Below are positions 16,822 to 26,035 of a DNA stretch of 64,000 nt, one piece after another. Where the stretch lies: contig NZ_QRBF01000002.1 in NCBI RefSeq assembly GCF_003363265.1, forward strand, positions 207,826-271,825, written 5' to 3'. Made by a program: the position numbers and the translations under genes. Origin of the DNA: Dyella psychrodurans. GTDB lineage: Bacteria > Pseudomonadota > Gammaproteobacteria > Xanthomonadales > Rhodanobacteraceae. A model generated the notes under the pieces. The model saw nothing but the letters and a program-made list of their open reading frames with translations, was not told the DNA's origin and ran no database searches. Each line of letters starts with the position of its first letter. Position 1 is the first letter of the stretch.

Positions 16822-18125
16822 TGGCGAACGTCTTCTCAAGCATCGGCGATTGGGTCATTGAACGCGCGCCCGGCTTGATGCCGGTGTATCGCAAGCACAT
16901 GACCGAGTACTACGCGCCGAAGAATTTCAATCTTTGGTATTACTTCGGTTCGCTCGCGTTGCTGGTGCTGGTCAATCAGATCGTCACCGGCATCTTCCTC
17001 ACCATGAACTACGACCCGAGCGCGGCAGGCGCGTTCGATTCGGTGCAGTACATCATGCGTGACGTGGAGTGGGGCTGGCTGATCCGCTACATGCACACCA
17101 CGGGTGCGTCGCTGTTCTTCGTGGTGATCTACCTGCACATGTTCCGCGGCATTTTGTACGGTTCGTACAAGAAGCCGCGAGAACTGGTGTGGCTGCTCGG
17201 CATGCTGATCTTTCTCGTGCTGATGGCCGAGGCCTTCATGGGCTACGTGTTGCCGTGGGGCAACATGTCGTTCTGGGGCGCGAAGGTGATCGTCTCGCTA
17301 TTCGGCACCATTCCGGTGATCGGCAAGGATCTGGTGGAGTGGATCATGGGCGATTTCCTGCCTGCCGACGCGACGCTCAATCGCTTCTTCGCGTTGCATG
17401 TGATCGCGCTGCCGCTGGTGCTTCTGCTGCTGGTGGTGCTGCATCTGGCGGCCTTGCACGAAGTGGGTTCGAACAACCCCGACGGCGTCGACGTGAAGCA
17501 CGGCCCGAAGGGCAATCGCTGGGATCCGACCAAGCCGGCCGATGGCATTCCGTTCCATCCGTATTACACGGTGAAGGATCTGGTGGGCGTGGGTCTGTTC
17601 CTCGCCATCGCCGCGTTCATCATCTTCTTCCAGCCGACATTCGGGGGTTGGTTCCTCGAGCATGACAACTCGATCGCTGCGAACAACCTGGTGACGCCGG
17701 CTCAGATCAAACCGGTGTGGTACTTCACCGCGTTCTACGCGATCGTGCGCATGATTCCGTCGGCACTCGGCACCGCCGTGTGGGGTGTGCTGGGCATGTT
17801 TGGATCGATCGCCTTGCTGTTCGCACTGCCGTGGATCGACGTGGGCAAGGTGAAGTCGGTGCGCTATCGCGGTACCGGTTACAAGGTGGCGCTCACGCTG
17901 TTCGTGCTCGCTTTCTTCGGCCTGGTGCTGATCGGTACGGACTTCACCGACGAACTCTTTCCGAAACTGTTTGGCAGCGATATCGACATCACTGCCTGGG
18001 ACAACGCGTTCGGCCGTGTGATGACGCTCATCTACTTCGGTTTCTTCGTATTCCTGTGGCTGTACACGCATCTTGGCTGGGAAAAGACCAAGCCGGTTCC
18101 GGAACGGGTGACGACGCATGATTAA
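16821..18125 (+). CDS. petB: Cytochrome b of the bc1 complex
   Basis: A 434-residue inner-membrane subunit with eight predicted helices and four heme-binding histidines in paired helices (RYMHTTGASLFFVVIYLHMF; RFFALHVIALPLVLLLLVVLHLAALH). The Qo-site motif reads PVWY (IKPVWYFTAFYAIVR) rather than PEWY, a known variant. It carries hemes bL and bH and both quinone sites. Start and stop overlap the neighbouring pet genes (1 and 8 bp), showing tight translational coupling. Confidence 0.97.
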   Translation: MANVFSSIGDWVIERAPGLMPVYRKHMTEYYAPKNFNLWYYFGSLALLVLVNQIVTGIFLTMNYDPSAAGAFDSVQYIMRDVEWGWLIRYMHTTGASLFFVVIYLHMFRGILYGSYKKPRELVWLLGMLIFLVLMAEAFMGYVLPWGNMSFWGAKVIVSLFGTIPVIGKDLVEWIMGDFLPADATLNRFFALHVIALPLVLLLLVVLHLAALHEVGSNNPDGVDVKHGPKGNRWDPTKPADGIPFHPYYTVKDLVGVGLFLAIAAFIIFFQPTFGGWFLEHDNSIAANNLVTPAQIKPVWYFTAFYAIVRMIPSALGTAVWGVLGMFGSIALLFALPWIDVGKVKSVRYRGTGYKVALTLFVLAFFGLVLIGTDFTDELFPKLFGSDIDITAWDNAFGRVMTLIYFGFFVFLWLYTHLGWEKTKPVPERVTTHD

Positions 18126-18861
18126 GCGCTACTTCTCCATGTTTGCGTTGGCATTCGGCCTGTTGCTCGGCACGAGTGCCGCCGTCGCCGACGAAGGTCC
18201 GGAGCTTCCGTCGGCCGGCACCAATATTCGCGACATCGCATCGCTGCAGCGCGGCGCCCACTTGTTCTTCAACTACTGCGTGGGTTGTCATTCGCTGAAG
18301 TACATGCGCTACGAGCGCATCGCGGCCGACCTGGGGCTTACCCAGGACGACGTGATGAACAACCTCAATTTCACGGGCGCGAAGTTCGGCGATCCGGTGA
18401 TCTCGCACATGCCGGCGGACGATGCGCAGAAGTTCTTCGGCAAGGCGCCGCCGGACCTGTCGCTGGAAGTAAGCGCCAAGGGTGCGGATTGGGTGTTCGC
18501 CTATCTCAACTCGTTCTATCTGGACCCCAAGAGCCCGATCGGCTGGAACAACACCGTGCTTCCCAACGCGGCCATGCCGTTCCCGCTGTGGGAGCTGCAG
18601 GGCGAGCAGACGGCGGTGATGAAGCCAGGCACGCCGGGTGACGATGCCCAGATCGAAAAGCTGACCCTGTCCCGCCCCGGCCGCCTGACGCCCGAGCAGT
18701 ACCAGCAGGCCACCCGCGACCTCACCAACTTCCTTGAATACGTCTCCGAGCCGGCCGCCATGCAGCGGCGCCAGTACGGCATCTGGGTCGTGCTGTTCCT
18801 CCTGGCTTTCACCTTCCTGGCATATTTGCTAAAGAAGGAATATTGGAAGGACGTCCACTGA
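18118..18861 (+). CDS. petC: Cytochrome c1 of the bc1 complex
   Basis: A 247-residue periplasmic c-type cytochrome with a signal peptide (residues 1-24), the heme-attachment motif CVGCH at 54-58, and a C-terminal membrane anchor (about 222-241, VVLFLLAFTFLAYLL) followed by a basic tail. It accepts electrons from the Rieske protein and passes them to soluble cytochrome c. Overlaps petB by 8 bp. Confidence 0.97.
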   Translation: MIKRYFSMFALAFGLLLGTSAAVADEGPELPSAGTNIRDIASLQRGAHLFFNYCVGCHSLKYMRYERIAADLGLTQDDVMNNLNFTGAKFGDPVISHMPADDAQKFFGKAPPDLSLEVSAKGADWVFAYLNSFYLDPKSPIGWNNTVLPNAAMPFPLWELQGEQTAVMKPGTPGDDAQIEKLTLSRPGRLTPEQYQQATRDLTNFLEYVSEPAAMQRRQYGIWVVLFLLAFTFLAYLLKKEYWKDVH

Positions 18862-18870
18862 ATGGACTTG

Positions 18871-18908
18871 TGACCGCCGGCTGATGGCGAGGGCCACCCC
18901 GGCGGTCA
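18871..18908 (+). terminator. Hairpin between petC and sspA
   Basis: Perfect 10-bp arms (TGACCGCCGG / CCGGCGGTCA) with an 18-base loop, starting 10 bp after the petC stop. There is no T-run, so it may be an RNA-stabilising or attenuating stem that lets some transcription reach sspA. Confidence 0.5.
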
Positions 18909-18930
18909 TATTCGATGGGGAGAAAAGTGC

Positions 18931-19557
18931 ATGGTCCAGAACGCTCGTTCCCGGACGGTACTAGCCATGTACTCGGCTGCCGATGACATCCAATGTCATC
19001 GGGTGCGCCTCGTGTTGGCGGCCAAGGGTGTGGCCTACGACCTGATCCAGGTCGATACGGCCAAGCCCCCGCAAGACCTGATCGACCTCAATCCCTACGG
19101 CTCTCTGCCGACGCTGGTCGACCGTGATCTCACGCTCTACGACACATCGGTCATCTGCGAGTACCTGGACGAGCGCTACCCGCATCCCCCCTTGATGCCG
19201 ATCGATCCACTCTCCCGCGCCCGGCTGCGCCTGGCCGCCGTGCGCATCGAGCGCGATTGGCTGCCCGAAGTCGAGCACATCCGCGCCGGTGGCCGGCCAG
19301 CCGATACGGCGCGCAAGCATTTGCGCGAACACCTGCTGACGGCCTTGCCCCTCTTCAAGGCGGCCAAGTTTTTCCTGAATCCGGAGATGAGCCTGGCCGA
19401 TTGCCTGGTGGCACCGGTGGTGTGGCGGCTGCCATCGCTGGGGGTGGACCTGGGACGCGAGGGTAAGCCGATCATGGATTACGGCGAACGCCTCTTCCAC
19501 AGCCAAGGGTACGCGCGCAGCCTGACGGCCGACGAGAAAGCACTCCGGGCGCTCTGA
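18931..19557 (+). CDS. sspA: Stringent starvation protein A
   Basis: A 208-residue GST-fold protein that binds RNA polymerase. The N-terminal thioredoxin-like half has MYSAADDIQCHRVRLVLAAKGV and PYGSLPTLVDRDLTLYDTSVICEYLDERYPHPPLMP, the SspA-type signature; the C-terminal helical domain has WLPEVEHI and MSLADCLVAPVVWRLPSLGVDL. GGGGAG lies 9 bp before the ATG. It sits between petC and sspB, the common betaproteobacterial/gammaproteobacterial order. Confidence 0.95.
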   Translation: MVQNARSRTVLAMYSAADDIQCHRVRLVLAAKGVAYDLIQVDTAKPPQDLIDLNPYGSLPTLVDRDLTLYDTSVICEYLDERYPHPPLMPIDPLSRARLRLAAVRIERDWLPEVEHIRAGGRPADTARKHLREHLLTALPLFKAAKFFLNPEMSLADCLVAPVVWRLPSLGVDLGREGKPIMDYGERLFHSQGYARSLTADEKALRAL

Positions 19558-19801
19558 GGAACCTGTCCTCCTAGTCCACGCGGCAGGAGGAGAGGCTCCG
19601 GGCTTCTGGACATCAACCCGTATTTCAAATTCAATACGTTGGGGCCGGCTCTGTCTGTCCGCATACTTTCGGTGCGCCGGTTCGGCAGACGATCAGTCTG
19701 CTTTCGCTGTCACCCGTCTGTGCTGCGCCAACCAGAATCGGTGACATCTATACAGCACTAATCAGAGCGCCCTTCCGGTGACCCAGCAGGACCCCCACGG
19801 C

Positions 19802-20224
19802 ATGACCTCCAATCGCCCCTATCTGTTGCGGGCGATCTACGATTGGATCAGCGACAACAACCTCACGCCGTACATGCTGGTCGACGCCACGCGCAGCGGC
19901 GTACGCGTGCCCACGCATGTGATCAAGAACGGGCAGGTCGTGCTCAATCTGGCCATGCGCGCGGTGGCCAATCTGGATCTGGGCAACGAATGGATCAGCT
20001 TCCAGGCGCGCTTTTCCGGCGTGAGCCATAGCATCCAGATTCCGATTCCCGCCGTATTGGCGTTGTACGCGCAGGAGAACGGGCAGGGCATGATGTTCCC
20101 GGCCGATGAGGATGGTGGCGAGCCGCCTACCGATACGCCGCCCTCACCACCGGCTCCCGAGCCGCCCACCGAAGGCGACAAGCCCAAGCGCGGCGGCGGT
20201 TCGCATCTGCGCGTCGTCAAATAG
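19802..20224 (+). CDS. sspB: ClpXP protease specificity-enhancing factor SspB
   Basis: A 140-residue adaptor delivering ssrA-tagged and other substrates to ClpXP. The substrate-binding domain begins RPYLLRAIYDWISDNNLTPYMLV and includes ISFQARFSGVSHSIQIPIPAVLALYAQENGQGM. A Pro/Glu-rich flexible linker (about 100-128) follows. The tail GGGSHLRVVK matches the ClpX-docking XB motif. The ATG at 19802 fits the family start; a GTG at 19778 would add eight residues. Convergent with the DUF3301 gene. Confidence 0.95.
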   Translation: MTSNRPYLLRAIYDWISDNNLTPYMLVDATRSGVRVPTHVIKNGQVVLNLAMRAVANLDLGNEWISFQARFSGVSHSIQIPIPAVLALYAQENGQGMMFPADEDGGEPPTDTPPSPPAPEPPTEGDKPKRGGGSHLRVVK

Positions 20225-20240
20225 GCGTGGCCGGCGGCGC

Positions 20241-20657
20241 TTAGTGCCGAACGTCCCGATCGCGAACAGGGCGGCGGAACGGCAACACGTTGCCGTCTCC
20301 CTCTGCCGGCGCGTGAGGTGACGAAGCGCCGTCCTGCTCGGGTGTGTACAACTCGATCGTGGGAAGGATGAGTGCCGTCAGCTCGTTGCCGATCATCCAC
20401 AGATGGCCGGCTTCGCGATCGTTGCCGTCGACACTCACTTCGAAACTGTAACGTCGCTCGATGATGCGCCGGCCGCCGAGGCGACGCAGGCGCAGCCCGC
20501 TCAACCCGACCGTTTCGTCCAGCAATTGCAGGCCGTGCTGGTAGCAGCGCGAGCGTGCTTCCTGGATGGCTTTGTCGCGGGCGCGACTCAGGGTCAGCCA
20601 CGTGCCGGCAATGGCAAGCAGCATAAGCAGCAACAACAATGTAGCCAGGTCACCCAT
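20241..20657 (-). CDS. DUF3301 domain membrane-anchored protein
   Basis: A 138-residue protein starting at MGDLATLL with one N-terminal helix (about 5-23). The DUF3301 core follows: SRARDKAIQEARSRCYQHGLQLLDETVGL, then RRIIERRYSFEVSVDGNDREAGHLWMIGNELTALIL. The tail is Pro/Asp-rich. Function unknown. It lies 37 bp downstream of nadC on the same strand, so it probably ends the DUF1631-nadC transcript. Confidence 0.85.
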   Translation of the reverse strand: MGDLATLLLLLMLLAIAGTWLTLSRARDKAIQEARSRCYQHGLQLLDETVGLSGLRLRRLGGRRIIERRYSFEVSVDGNDREAGHLWMIGNELTALILPTIELYTPEQDGASSPHAPAEGDGNVLPFRRPVRDRDVRH

Positions 20658-20694
20658 GTAAAGCAGTGTGTGGGCGGCCCAGGCGGGCCGCAAG

Positions 20695-21552
20695 TCACCC
20701 GATCTTCAAACGGAGCGAGAGATCGATGGCCTGCACGTGCTTGGTCAGCGCCCCGACCGAGATGTAATCGACGCCGGTGCGGGCGTATTCGCCAATGGTT
20801 TGCAAGCTGACGTTGCCGGAAATCTCCAGCGGCACGCGTCCTGCGGTGATGGCCACCGCTTCGCGCATCAGTGGCAGCGTGAAGTTGTCCAGCATGATGC
20901 GATCCACGCCGGCGTCGAGCGCCTGCTGCAGTTCGTCGAGGTTTTCCACTTCCACGATGAGCTGGAGCGCGGGATGAAGCTTGCGTGCGGCCAGCACTGC
21001 AGCCGCGATGCTGCTGGCGGCGATAATGTGGTTCTCTTTCACCAGGATGGCGTCATACAGACCCATGCGGTGATTGTGGCCGCCGCCGCAGCGTACCGCG
21101 TATTTCTGCGCAAGGCGCAGGCCCGGTACGGTCTTGCGCGTGTCGATGACCCGCACTTTGGTGCCGGCCACGGCAGCCATGTACGCGGCCGTGATGGTGG
21201 CGGTACCCGACAGCATCTGCAGGAAGTTCAGCGCGGAGCGTTCGGCGCTGACCAATGCGCGAGCGTTGCCGCGCATCTCGCAGACCACCATGCCTGGCGT
21301 GACCCGGTCGCCGTCGTTGGCATGCCAGTCAATGCGCGCATTCGGATCGAGCTTGAGTACGCACGCATTGAACCAGGGGATGCCCGCAAGCACCGCGTCT
21401 TCGCGGCAGGTGAGTTGCGCGGCGGCCTGGGCATCGGCGGGTAAGAGGCTGGCGGTAGCGTCGCCTTTGCCAAGGTCTTCGGCAAAGGCGCGTTCTACGT
21501 CTGCGGCGATCAGGGCAGGGTCGGGCGGGGTGAAGCGAAAGGCAGTCGTCAT
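20695..21552 (-). CDS. nadC: Nicotinate-nucleotide pyrophosphorylase (quinolinate phosphoribosyltransferase)
   Basis: A 285-residue NAD-biosynthesis enzyme converting quinolinate and PRPP to nicotinate mononucleotide and CO2. Motifs: RSALNFLQMLSGTATITAAYM; VIDTRKTVPGLRLAQKYAVRCGGGHNHRMGLYDAILVKENHI; VEVENLDELQQALDAGVDRIMLDNFT; LEISGNVSLQTIGEYARTGVDYISVGALTKH. Its ATG overlaps the stop of the upstream DUF1631 gene (ATGA), so its translation is probably coupled to that gene. nadA and nadB are not in the window. Confidence 0.97.
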   Translation of the reverse strand: MTTAFRFTPPDPALIAADVERAFAEDLGKGDATASLLPADAQAAAQLTCREDAVLAGIPWFNACVLKLDPNARIDWHANDGDRVTPGMVVCEMRGNARALVSAERSALNFLQMLSGTATITAAYMAAVAGTKVRVIDTRKTVPGLRLAQKYAVRCGGGHNHRMGLYDAILVKENHIIAASSIAAAVLAARKLHPALQLIVEVENLDELQQALDAGVDRIMLDNFTLPLMREAVAITAGRVPLEISGNVSLQTIGEYARTGVDYISVGALTKHVQAIDLSLRLKIG

Positions 21553-23849
21553 TCGGTATCGCTGGTTCGGACTTCCTCATGACTGAGTCGGTCGACGATG
21601 GCATCCATCGCGCGGTCGAACAGGGCATTGGAAGCTAGGATGCGCGCACGCCCATCGGCCATCACGGTGGCCAGTTCGTAAGGCGAGTAATCGGCCACTT
21701 TCAGGCCACGGCGGTTGACGAACAGATAGCGGCCGCTCATCGGGCTGATCCACGACAGCTTGGCGCGTTCGAAGTGCTCGTCCTGGCTGCTGAATTCAAG
21801 CCATGTACCCGGTTTGAGCGCGTTGATGCGCTCCAGCTCATCGCGCACTTCCGGCGGAATGGCGGCAGCTTCCGGCTCGGCGTTGGCCGATTCGTCTTCC
21901 AGGTCCGCCATGCTTTCGGCGATGGGCTGGATGCTTTCCGGAATCGGCAGCGGGGCGGGGGTGCCTCCCTCCAACGTCTGCGGCTGTTCGGCGGCCGGCA
22001 CGGCGTCGCCCAGCTGCTGGCGGTAGTAGGTATGCAACTGACCCAGCAGGCGTTCGATGTCGGCGTCCTGGAACGCTACGTTCGCCAGACCCTTGCGCAA
22101 CGCACGCTCGATGCCCGGCAAAAGCTGGCGCAGATCGCGTTTGGCTTCGGGCGTACGGACCGGCTTGGTGCTGGCGATGAAGGCGTCGACAAAACGCACG
22201 GCCTCGCGGAACTCGGTGGATTCCTCACCCTTGCGCAGGATGGTGAGCACCATGTAGTTCGCCCAGGCACGCGACAGCACACCGTGCACCAGCGGCGGGA
22301 GCACATGATCGCCAATGCGGTTGAGGATTTCGCGTGCCGCGCGGCGGCGCGCCTGCTCCAGCTTCTCACGGCCGCGCGTGGACTCGGCCACGCGCTGCTC
22401 GGCGAGTTCCGCGCGGCGGCGGCTGGCTTCCTGGAATTGCTGCAGTTCGGCCGACAGGCGATCGAAGATCGACATGTCGTCGTCGAATTCCTGCAGCAGG
22501 CGATCGACGATCGCCTTGATCATGTCGTGCAGGCGACCATCGCGGTCGGATTCTTCCGACCAGCTCTTGGCTGCATCGGCCAGGCCATCGAGCAGGCGGC
22601 GCGCCGGATGCTGGCGGTGCGCGAACAGCTTGCGGTCGAGGATCGCGGCCTTGAGATACGGAATCTGCAGACGCGCCAGCAGTACCTGCATCTGCGGCGG
22701 CAGGTTGCGGTCTTCGAGGATGAACTCGAACAGCATGCCAACCAGATCGATCGTGTCTTCGTCGATCGTGGCGATCTGGCCCGGGCGCTGGCCACGCAAG
22801 GAACCGAGCTGCGACAGCAGCTGTTCCTTCAGGTGCAGCACCTGTTCGGTGATGGCTATGACACTGCTGTCGGCGATGGGCATCGTCGTCGATTGCAGCG
22901 CTGCCGCCTGGCTCTGGAGCACGCTGAGCGCGCCGATCAGTTCGTTGGCGGTGGGTAGCTGGCCTTGCGTCATCGCCGACAGTGGAACGGTCGGATGTGC
23001 GCGGCGCGCACCGAACAGCGTACGCAAGGTCTGCAACAGTTCGGCCGATGCTTCGCTGTCATCCACCGCGAGCGGGGTAGTCATCTCGTTTTGCACGGAA
23101 GCCCCGCCCGCTGCGGCCGTTGCGCTCCCGCTGGGGTTGCGCAGCAATTCGTGACGCAGCTGCGGCAACACGCCGGCGCGCATCAGCTCGGCGTTGGTTT
23201 CCTGGTAGAGCTCGTCCAGCGACGCCATCACGTAGCGATCGAACAGCTTGTAGATGATCAGCTTCACGCGCATGTCGGCGCTGAGTTCGCGCATCGACTG
23301 GCGGAACGCCTGGGCCAGCAGGGCCGGACCGATCGGGTTGGTGGCGTCTTCGATGCGCGTACCGCCGCAGATGACGGACAGTCGCTGGTTGACCGCGAAA
23401 AGATCGCGCGCCAGGCGCGTTTCGTTCTTGCCGATCAGGCTGGTGATGGCGAGCGATTCTTCCAGTTCGTTGTCGGCGACCAGCGAGAGTTCGATGGAGC
23501 CGGCCGCTGGCATCGACGGGTTGTTCTGGCCGGGGGAGCGTTGACCGCTGACAAAGTCATTCAGCTCCCGCGAGACCAGGGTCAGAAAGCTGCGCTCGAT
23601 CACGGGGCGGCGCTTGCGCACTTCGCGCATGCCGTCGAAGTAGTGCATCTGCGCGGCGTTGTTTTCGGCTTTCTCCGCGAGGTCGAACAGGGCGTCGTCG
23701 ACGTGCTCGAACATGTTGCCGATGTACTGCTGCAAACGGCGCGCGGCGATGTTGCGAACAGCGTTCAACAGGTCGCCCCCGCGACCAGTGGCAGGATCCA
23801 GTCGCTGGCTGAGATTGACGATGTTCGACTGCTCGTTGGCTTCTTTCAT
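21549..23849 (-). CDS. DUF1631 family protein
   Basis: A 766-residue cytoplasmic protein, start MKEANEQSN chosen by onset of the conserved region. Hallmarks: FEHVDDALFDLAEKAENNAAQMHYFDGMREVRKRRP near the N-terminus, long helical central parts (FDRYVMASLDELYQETNAELMRAGVLP; EFDDDMSIFDRLSAELQQF; YMVLTILRKGEESTEFREAVRFVDAFI), and a C-terminal beta-rich region (LKPGTWLEFSSQDEHFERAKLSWISPMSGRYLFVNRRGLKVADYSPYELA) that looks PilZ-like in outline but lacks clear RxxxR and DxSxxG motifs. Function unknown. It overlaps nadC by 4 bp. Confidence 0.85.
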   Translation of the reverse strand: MKEANEQSNIVNLSQRLDPATGRGGDLLNAVRNIAARRLQQYIGNMFEHVDDALFDLAEKAENNAAQMHYFDGMREVRKRRPVIERSFLTLVSRELNDFVSGQRSPGQNNPSMPAAGSIELSLVADNELEESLAITSLIGKNETRLARDLFAVNQRLSVICGGTRIEDATNPIGPALLAQAFRQSMRELSADMRVKLIIYKLFDRYVMASLDELYQETNAELMRAGVLPQLRHELLRNPSGSATAAAGGASVQNEMTTPLAVDDSEASAELLQTLRTLFGARRAHPTVPLSAMTQGQLPTANELIGALSVLQSQAAALQSTTMPIADSSVIAITEQVLHLKEQLLSQLGSLRGQRPGQIATIDEDTIDLVGMLFEFILEDRNLPPQMQVLLARLQIPYLKAAILDRKLFAHRQHPARRLLDGLADAAKSWSEESDRDGRLHDMIKAIVDRLLQEFDDDMSIFDRLSAELQQFQEASRRRAELAEQRVAESTRGREKLEQARRRAAREILNRIGDHVLPPLVHGVLSRAWANYMVLTILRKGEESTEFREAVRFVDAFIASTKPVRTPEAKRDLRQLLPGIERALRKGLANVAFQDADIERLLGQLHTYYRQQLGDAVPAAEQPQTLEGGTPAPLPIPESIQPIAESMADLEDESANAEPEAAAIPPEVRDELERINALKPGTWLEFSSQDEHFERAKLSWISPMSGRYLFVNRRGLKVADYSPYELATVMADGRARILASNALFDRAMDAIVDRLSHEEVRTSDTE

Positions 23850-24004
23850 CGCCACACCCCTGTGGTTGAGCCCATTGCTTATGACGACGGTTTGCTGGCT
23901 GATTTGACCACCATAAGCGAAAACGGGTTCCCTCGCCATGTCGGCCGTCATGGAATCGCACTTTGCCGTTCAGCCGGAGGCGTCAGCCCGGCGTCGGCAA
24001 GGTT

Positions 24005-24277
24005 TTACGCTGCGGAGGGGAAGTCCGTCAGCTGGGTGGTGCCGATGCCTTCCTCGGGAAGCATGACCGGAATGCCGTCCTCAACCCGGTAGACGACCTT
24101 GCGGTCCACGGTGATCAGGCCTTCGGCCAGGCGCCCCTGGACGGCGCTGCCCGATATGCTGAGCACATCGCCCCCGTCGATGGCGCGGTTCAGCGCCGTG
24201 AGCTCGCTGGCGTTGAGCGGGCGTACCGGGGTCTTGCTGACCGGGCAGCACAGAATGTCGAGCAGGCGCTTGTCCAT
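24005..24277 (-). CDS. Trm112/YcaR-like small protein
   Basis: A 90-residue protein starting [18 protein letters not shown], the usual start of the Trm112 (YcaR) family, and ending with [16 protein letters not shown], the family's C-terminal motif. Relatives are about 60 residues with a CPxC zinc site; here the second Cys of that site is Ser, and the middle is enlarged ([35 protein letters not shown]), so zinc binding is probably lost. It is divergent from purE across 67 bp. Confidence 0.85.
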   Translation of the reverse strand: MDKRLLDILCCPVSKTPVRPLNASELTALNRAIDGGDVLSISGSAVQGRLAEGLITVDRKVVYRVEDGIPVMLPEEGIGTTQLTDFPSAA

Positions 24278-24344
24278 GGAAAGTGGCAGGTATCGTTGCA
24301 ATGCAGGGAAGTACGTACAATATCCCCTTTTGGACGACCGGGCC

Positions 24345-24848
24345 ATGACGGGAACAGCTGCGGCACCGCGGGTTGGTGTGGTGATGGGATCGCGTTCGGA
24401 TTGGGAAACCATGACGCACGCGGCCGAAATACTTGAAACATTGGGCGTGCCCCATGAGGTGCGCGTCGTCTCTGCGCATCGTACCCCGGACCTTCTGTTT
24501 CGCTACGCCGAGGAGGCGGTGGCGCGCGGCATCCAGGTGATCATCGCCGGTGCCGGCGGTGCCGCCCATCTGCCGGGCATGCTGGCCGCCAAGACGCGCT
24601 TGCCGGTGTTGGGCGTACCGGTGCAGTCCAAGGCACTCAATGGTATGGATTCCCTGCTTTCCATAGCGCAGATGCCGGCAGGCATTCCCGTGGGCACCTT
24701 GGCGATCGGACGCGCCGGTGCCGTCAATGCCGGCTTGCTTGCCGCTTCGGTGCTGGCGCTGCATGACCCGGCCTTGGCCAAGGCGCTCGACGCCTATCGC
24801 GCCAAACAAACCCAAACCGTCCTGGATAACCCGGACCCACGCTCGTGA
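24345..24848 (+). CDS. purE: N5-carboxyaminoimidazole ribonucleotide mutase PurE
   Basis: A 167-residue class I PurE converting N5-CAIR to CAIR in purine synthesis. Motifs: [29 protein letters not shown] (catalytic His45), [55 protein letters not shown] -10-like box lies at 24316-24321 without a good -35. It overlaps purK by 4 bp (GTGA). Confidence 0.97.
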   Translation: MTGTAAAPRVGVVMGSRSDWETMTHAAEILETLGVPHEVRVVSAHRTPDLLFRYAEEAVARGIQVIIAGAGGAAHLPGMLAAKTRLPVLGVPVQSKALNGMDSLLSIAQMPAGIPVGTLAIGRAGAVNAGLLAASVLALHDPALAKALDAYRAKQTQTVLDNPDPRS

Positions 24849-25999
24849 CTGTTCGTTGTCAGCCCGTTCTGGGCATTCTGGGTGGCGGCCAGCTGGCCCG
24901 AATGCTCGCTCTCGCCGCCGCTCCGCTCGGCGTCAAAACGCTTGTGGTGGATAGCGCGCCGGATGCCTGTGCCGGACAGGTGGCGCCGCTGAGGCTCGCC
25001 GACTGGACCGACTACGCCGCGCTGGAGAAATTCGCCGCCGAAGTCGATGTGGTCACGTTCGATTTCGAGAACGTACCGGCGGAAACCGCGCACTGGCTCG
25101 CCGAGCGCGTGGCGGTGTTTCCGGATCCGCGCGCGTTGGCGGTGGCACAGGATCGCCTGGCGGAAAAGACACTGTTCCGCGAATGCGGCTTGCAGACGCC
25201 CGCGTTCGAGGCGGTGGATACGCGCGCCGATCTGGATCGCGCACTTGCCGTCATTGGCGCGCCGGCGATCCTCAAGACGCGCCGCCTCGGATACGACGGC
25301 AAAGGGCAGTTCCGCATCAAGCAATTGTCCGACGCGGATGCCGCATGGGCGGCATTGGGCGCACAAGCCAGTGCCCATGGCTTGATTCTGGAAGCCTTCG
25401 TGCCGTTCGATCGCGAACTTTCGGTGCTGGCGGTGCGCGCACGCGACGGCGACTTTCGCATCTGGCCGCTGACACAGAACTGGCACACCGACGGCGTGTT
25501 GAGTTTCAGTCTGGCTCCCGCGCTCGATGTCGGTGGATTGCAGCCGCGTGCCGAGGAGCTGGCGCGCATTCTTGCCGAGCGTCTGGGCTACGTGGGAGTT
25601 TTTGCGCTGGAGCTGTTCGTCAAGGACGGTCAGCTGCTTGGCAATGAGATGGCGCCGCGCGTTCACAACTCGGGGCACTGGACCATCGAGGGTGCGGTTG
25701 CCAGCCAGTTCGAGAATCACGTGCGTGCCGTGCTCGGCCTGCCGCTTGGCGACACCGCGGTGCGCGGGTTCTCGGCGATGTTCAACTGGATCGGCGAGCT
25801 GCCCGATGCGATATCGGTGCTCAATACGGTCGATGCGCATTGGCACGACTACGGCAAACAGCCGCGGCCAGGGCGCAAGGTAGGTCATGCCACGGTGTGC
25901 GCGAAAGAGGCTCGGGATCTTGCCTTGCGCATCGACGAAATTGCCCGTGCGTTGAAGCGCGAAGAGCAGGTTGCTCCGGCTTTGAAAGTACTCGGGTGA
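24845..25999 (+). CDS. purK: N5-carboxyaminoimidazole ribonucleotide synthetase PurK, GTG start
   Basis: A 384-residue ATP-grasp enzyme making N5-CAIR from AIR, bicarbonate and ATP. Motifs: [18 protein letters not shown] (N-terminal Rossmann), [37 protein letters not shown] (ATP-grasp), [54 protein letters not shown]. Its GTG start overlaps the purE TGA, so the pair is translationally coupled. Convergent with sodB. Confidence 0.97.
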   Translation: MTVRCQPVLGILGGGQLARMLALAAAPLGVKTLVVDSAPDACAGQVAPLRLADWTDYAALEKFAAEVDVVTFDFENVPAETAHWLAERVAVFPDPRALAVAQDRLAEKTLFRECGLQTPAFEAVDTRADLDRALAVIGAPAILKTRRLGYDGKGQFRIKQLSDADAAWAALGAQASAHGLILEAFVPFDRELSVLAVRARDGDFRIWPLTQNWHTDGVLSFSLAPALDVGGLQPRAEELARILAERLGYVGVFALELFVKDGQLLGNEMAPRVHNSGHWTIEGAVASQFENHVRAVLGLPLGDTAVRGFSAMFNWIGELPDAISVLNTVDAHWHDYGKQPRPGRKVGHATVCAKEARDLALRIDEIARALKREEQVAPALKVLG

Positions 26000-26001
26000 T
26001 C

Positions 26002-26027
26002 CTCCCTCTCCCCGGAGGGAGAGGGAG
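26002..26027. terminator. Perfect hairpin between convergent purK and sodB
   Basis: Eleven-bp perfect arms (CTCCCTCTCCC / GGGAGAGGGAG) closed by CGGA, three bp after the purK stop and nine bp before the sodB stop. There is no T-tract on either strand, but the position between converging genes suggests a bidirectional transcription barrier. Related to the hairpin at 2462-2477. Confidence 0.55.
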
Positions 26028-26035
26028 TGAAACGA

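Noticed and set aside
21549-21900. C-terminal PilZ c-di-GMP domain in the DUF1631 protein
   Set aside because: The region is beta-rich but lacks a convincing RxxxR plus D/NxSxxG pair, so c-di-GMP binding was not claimed.
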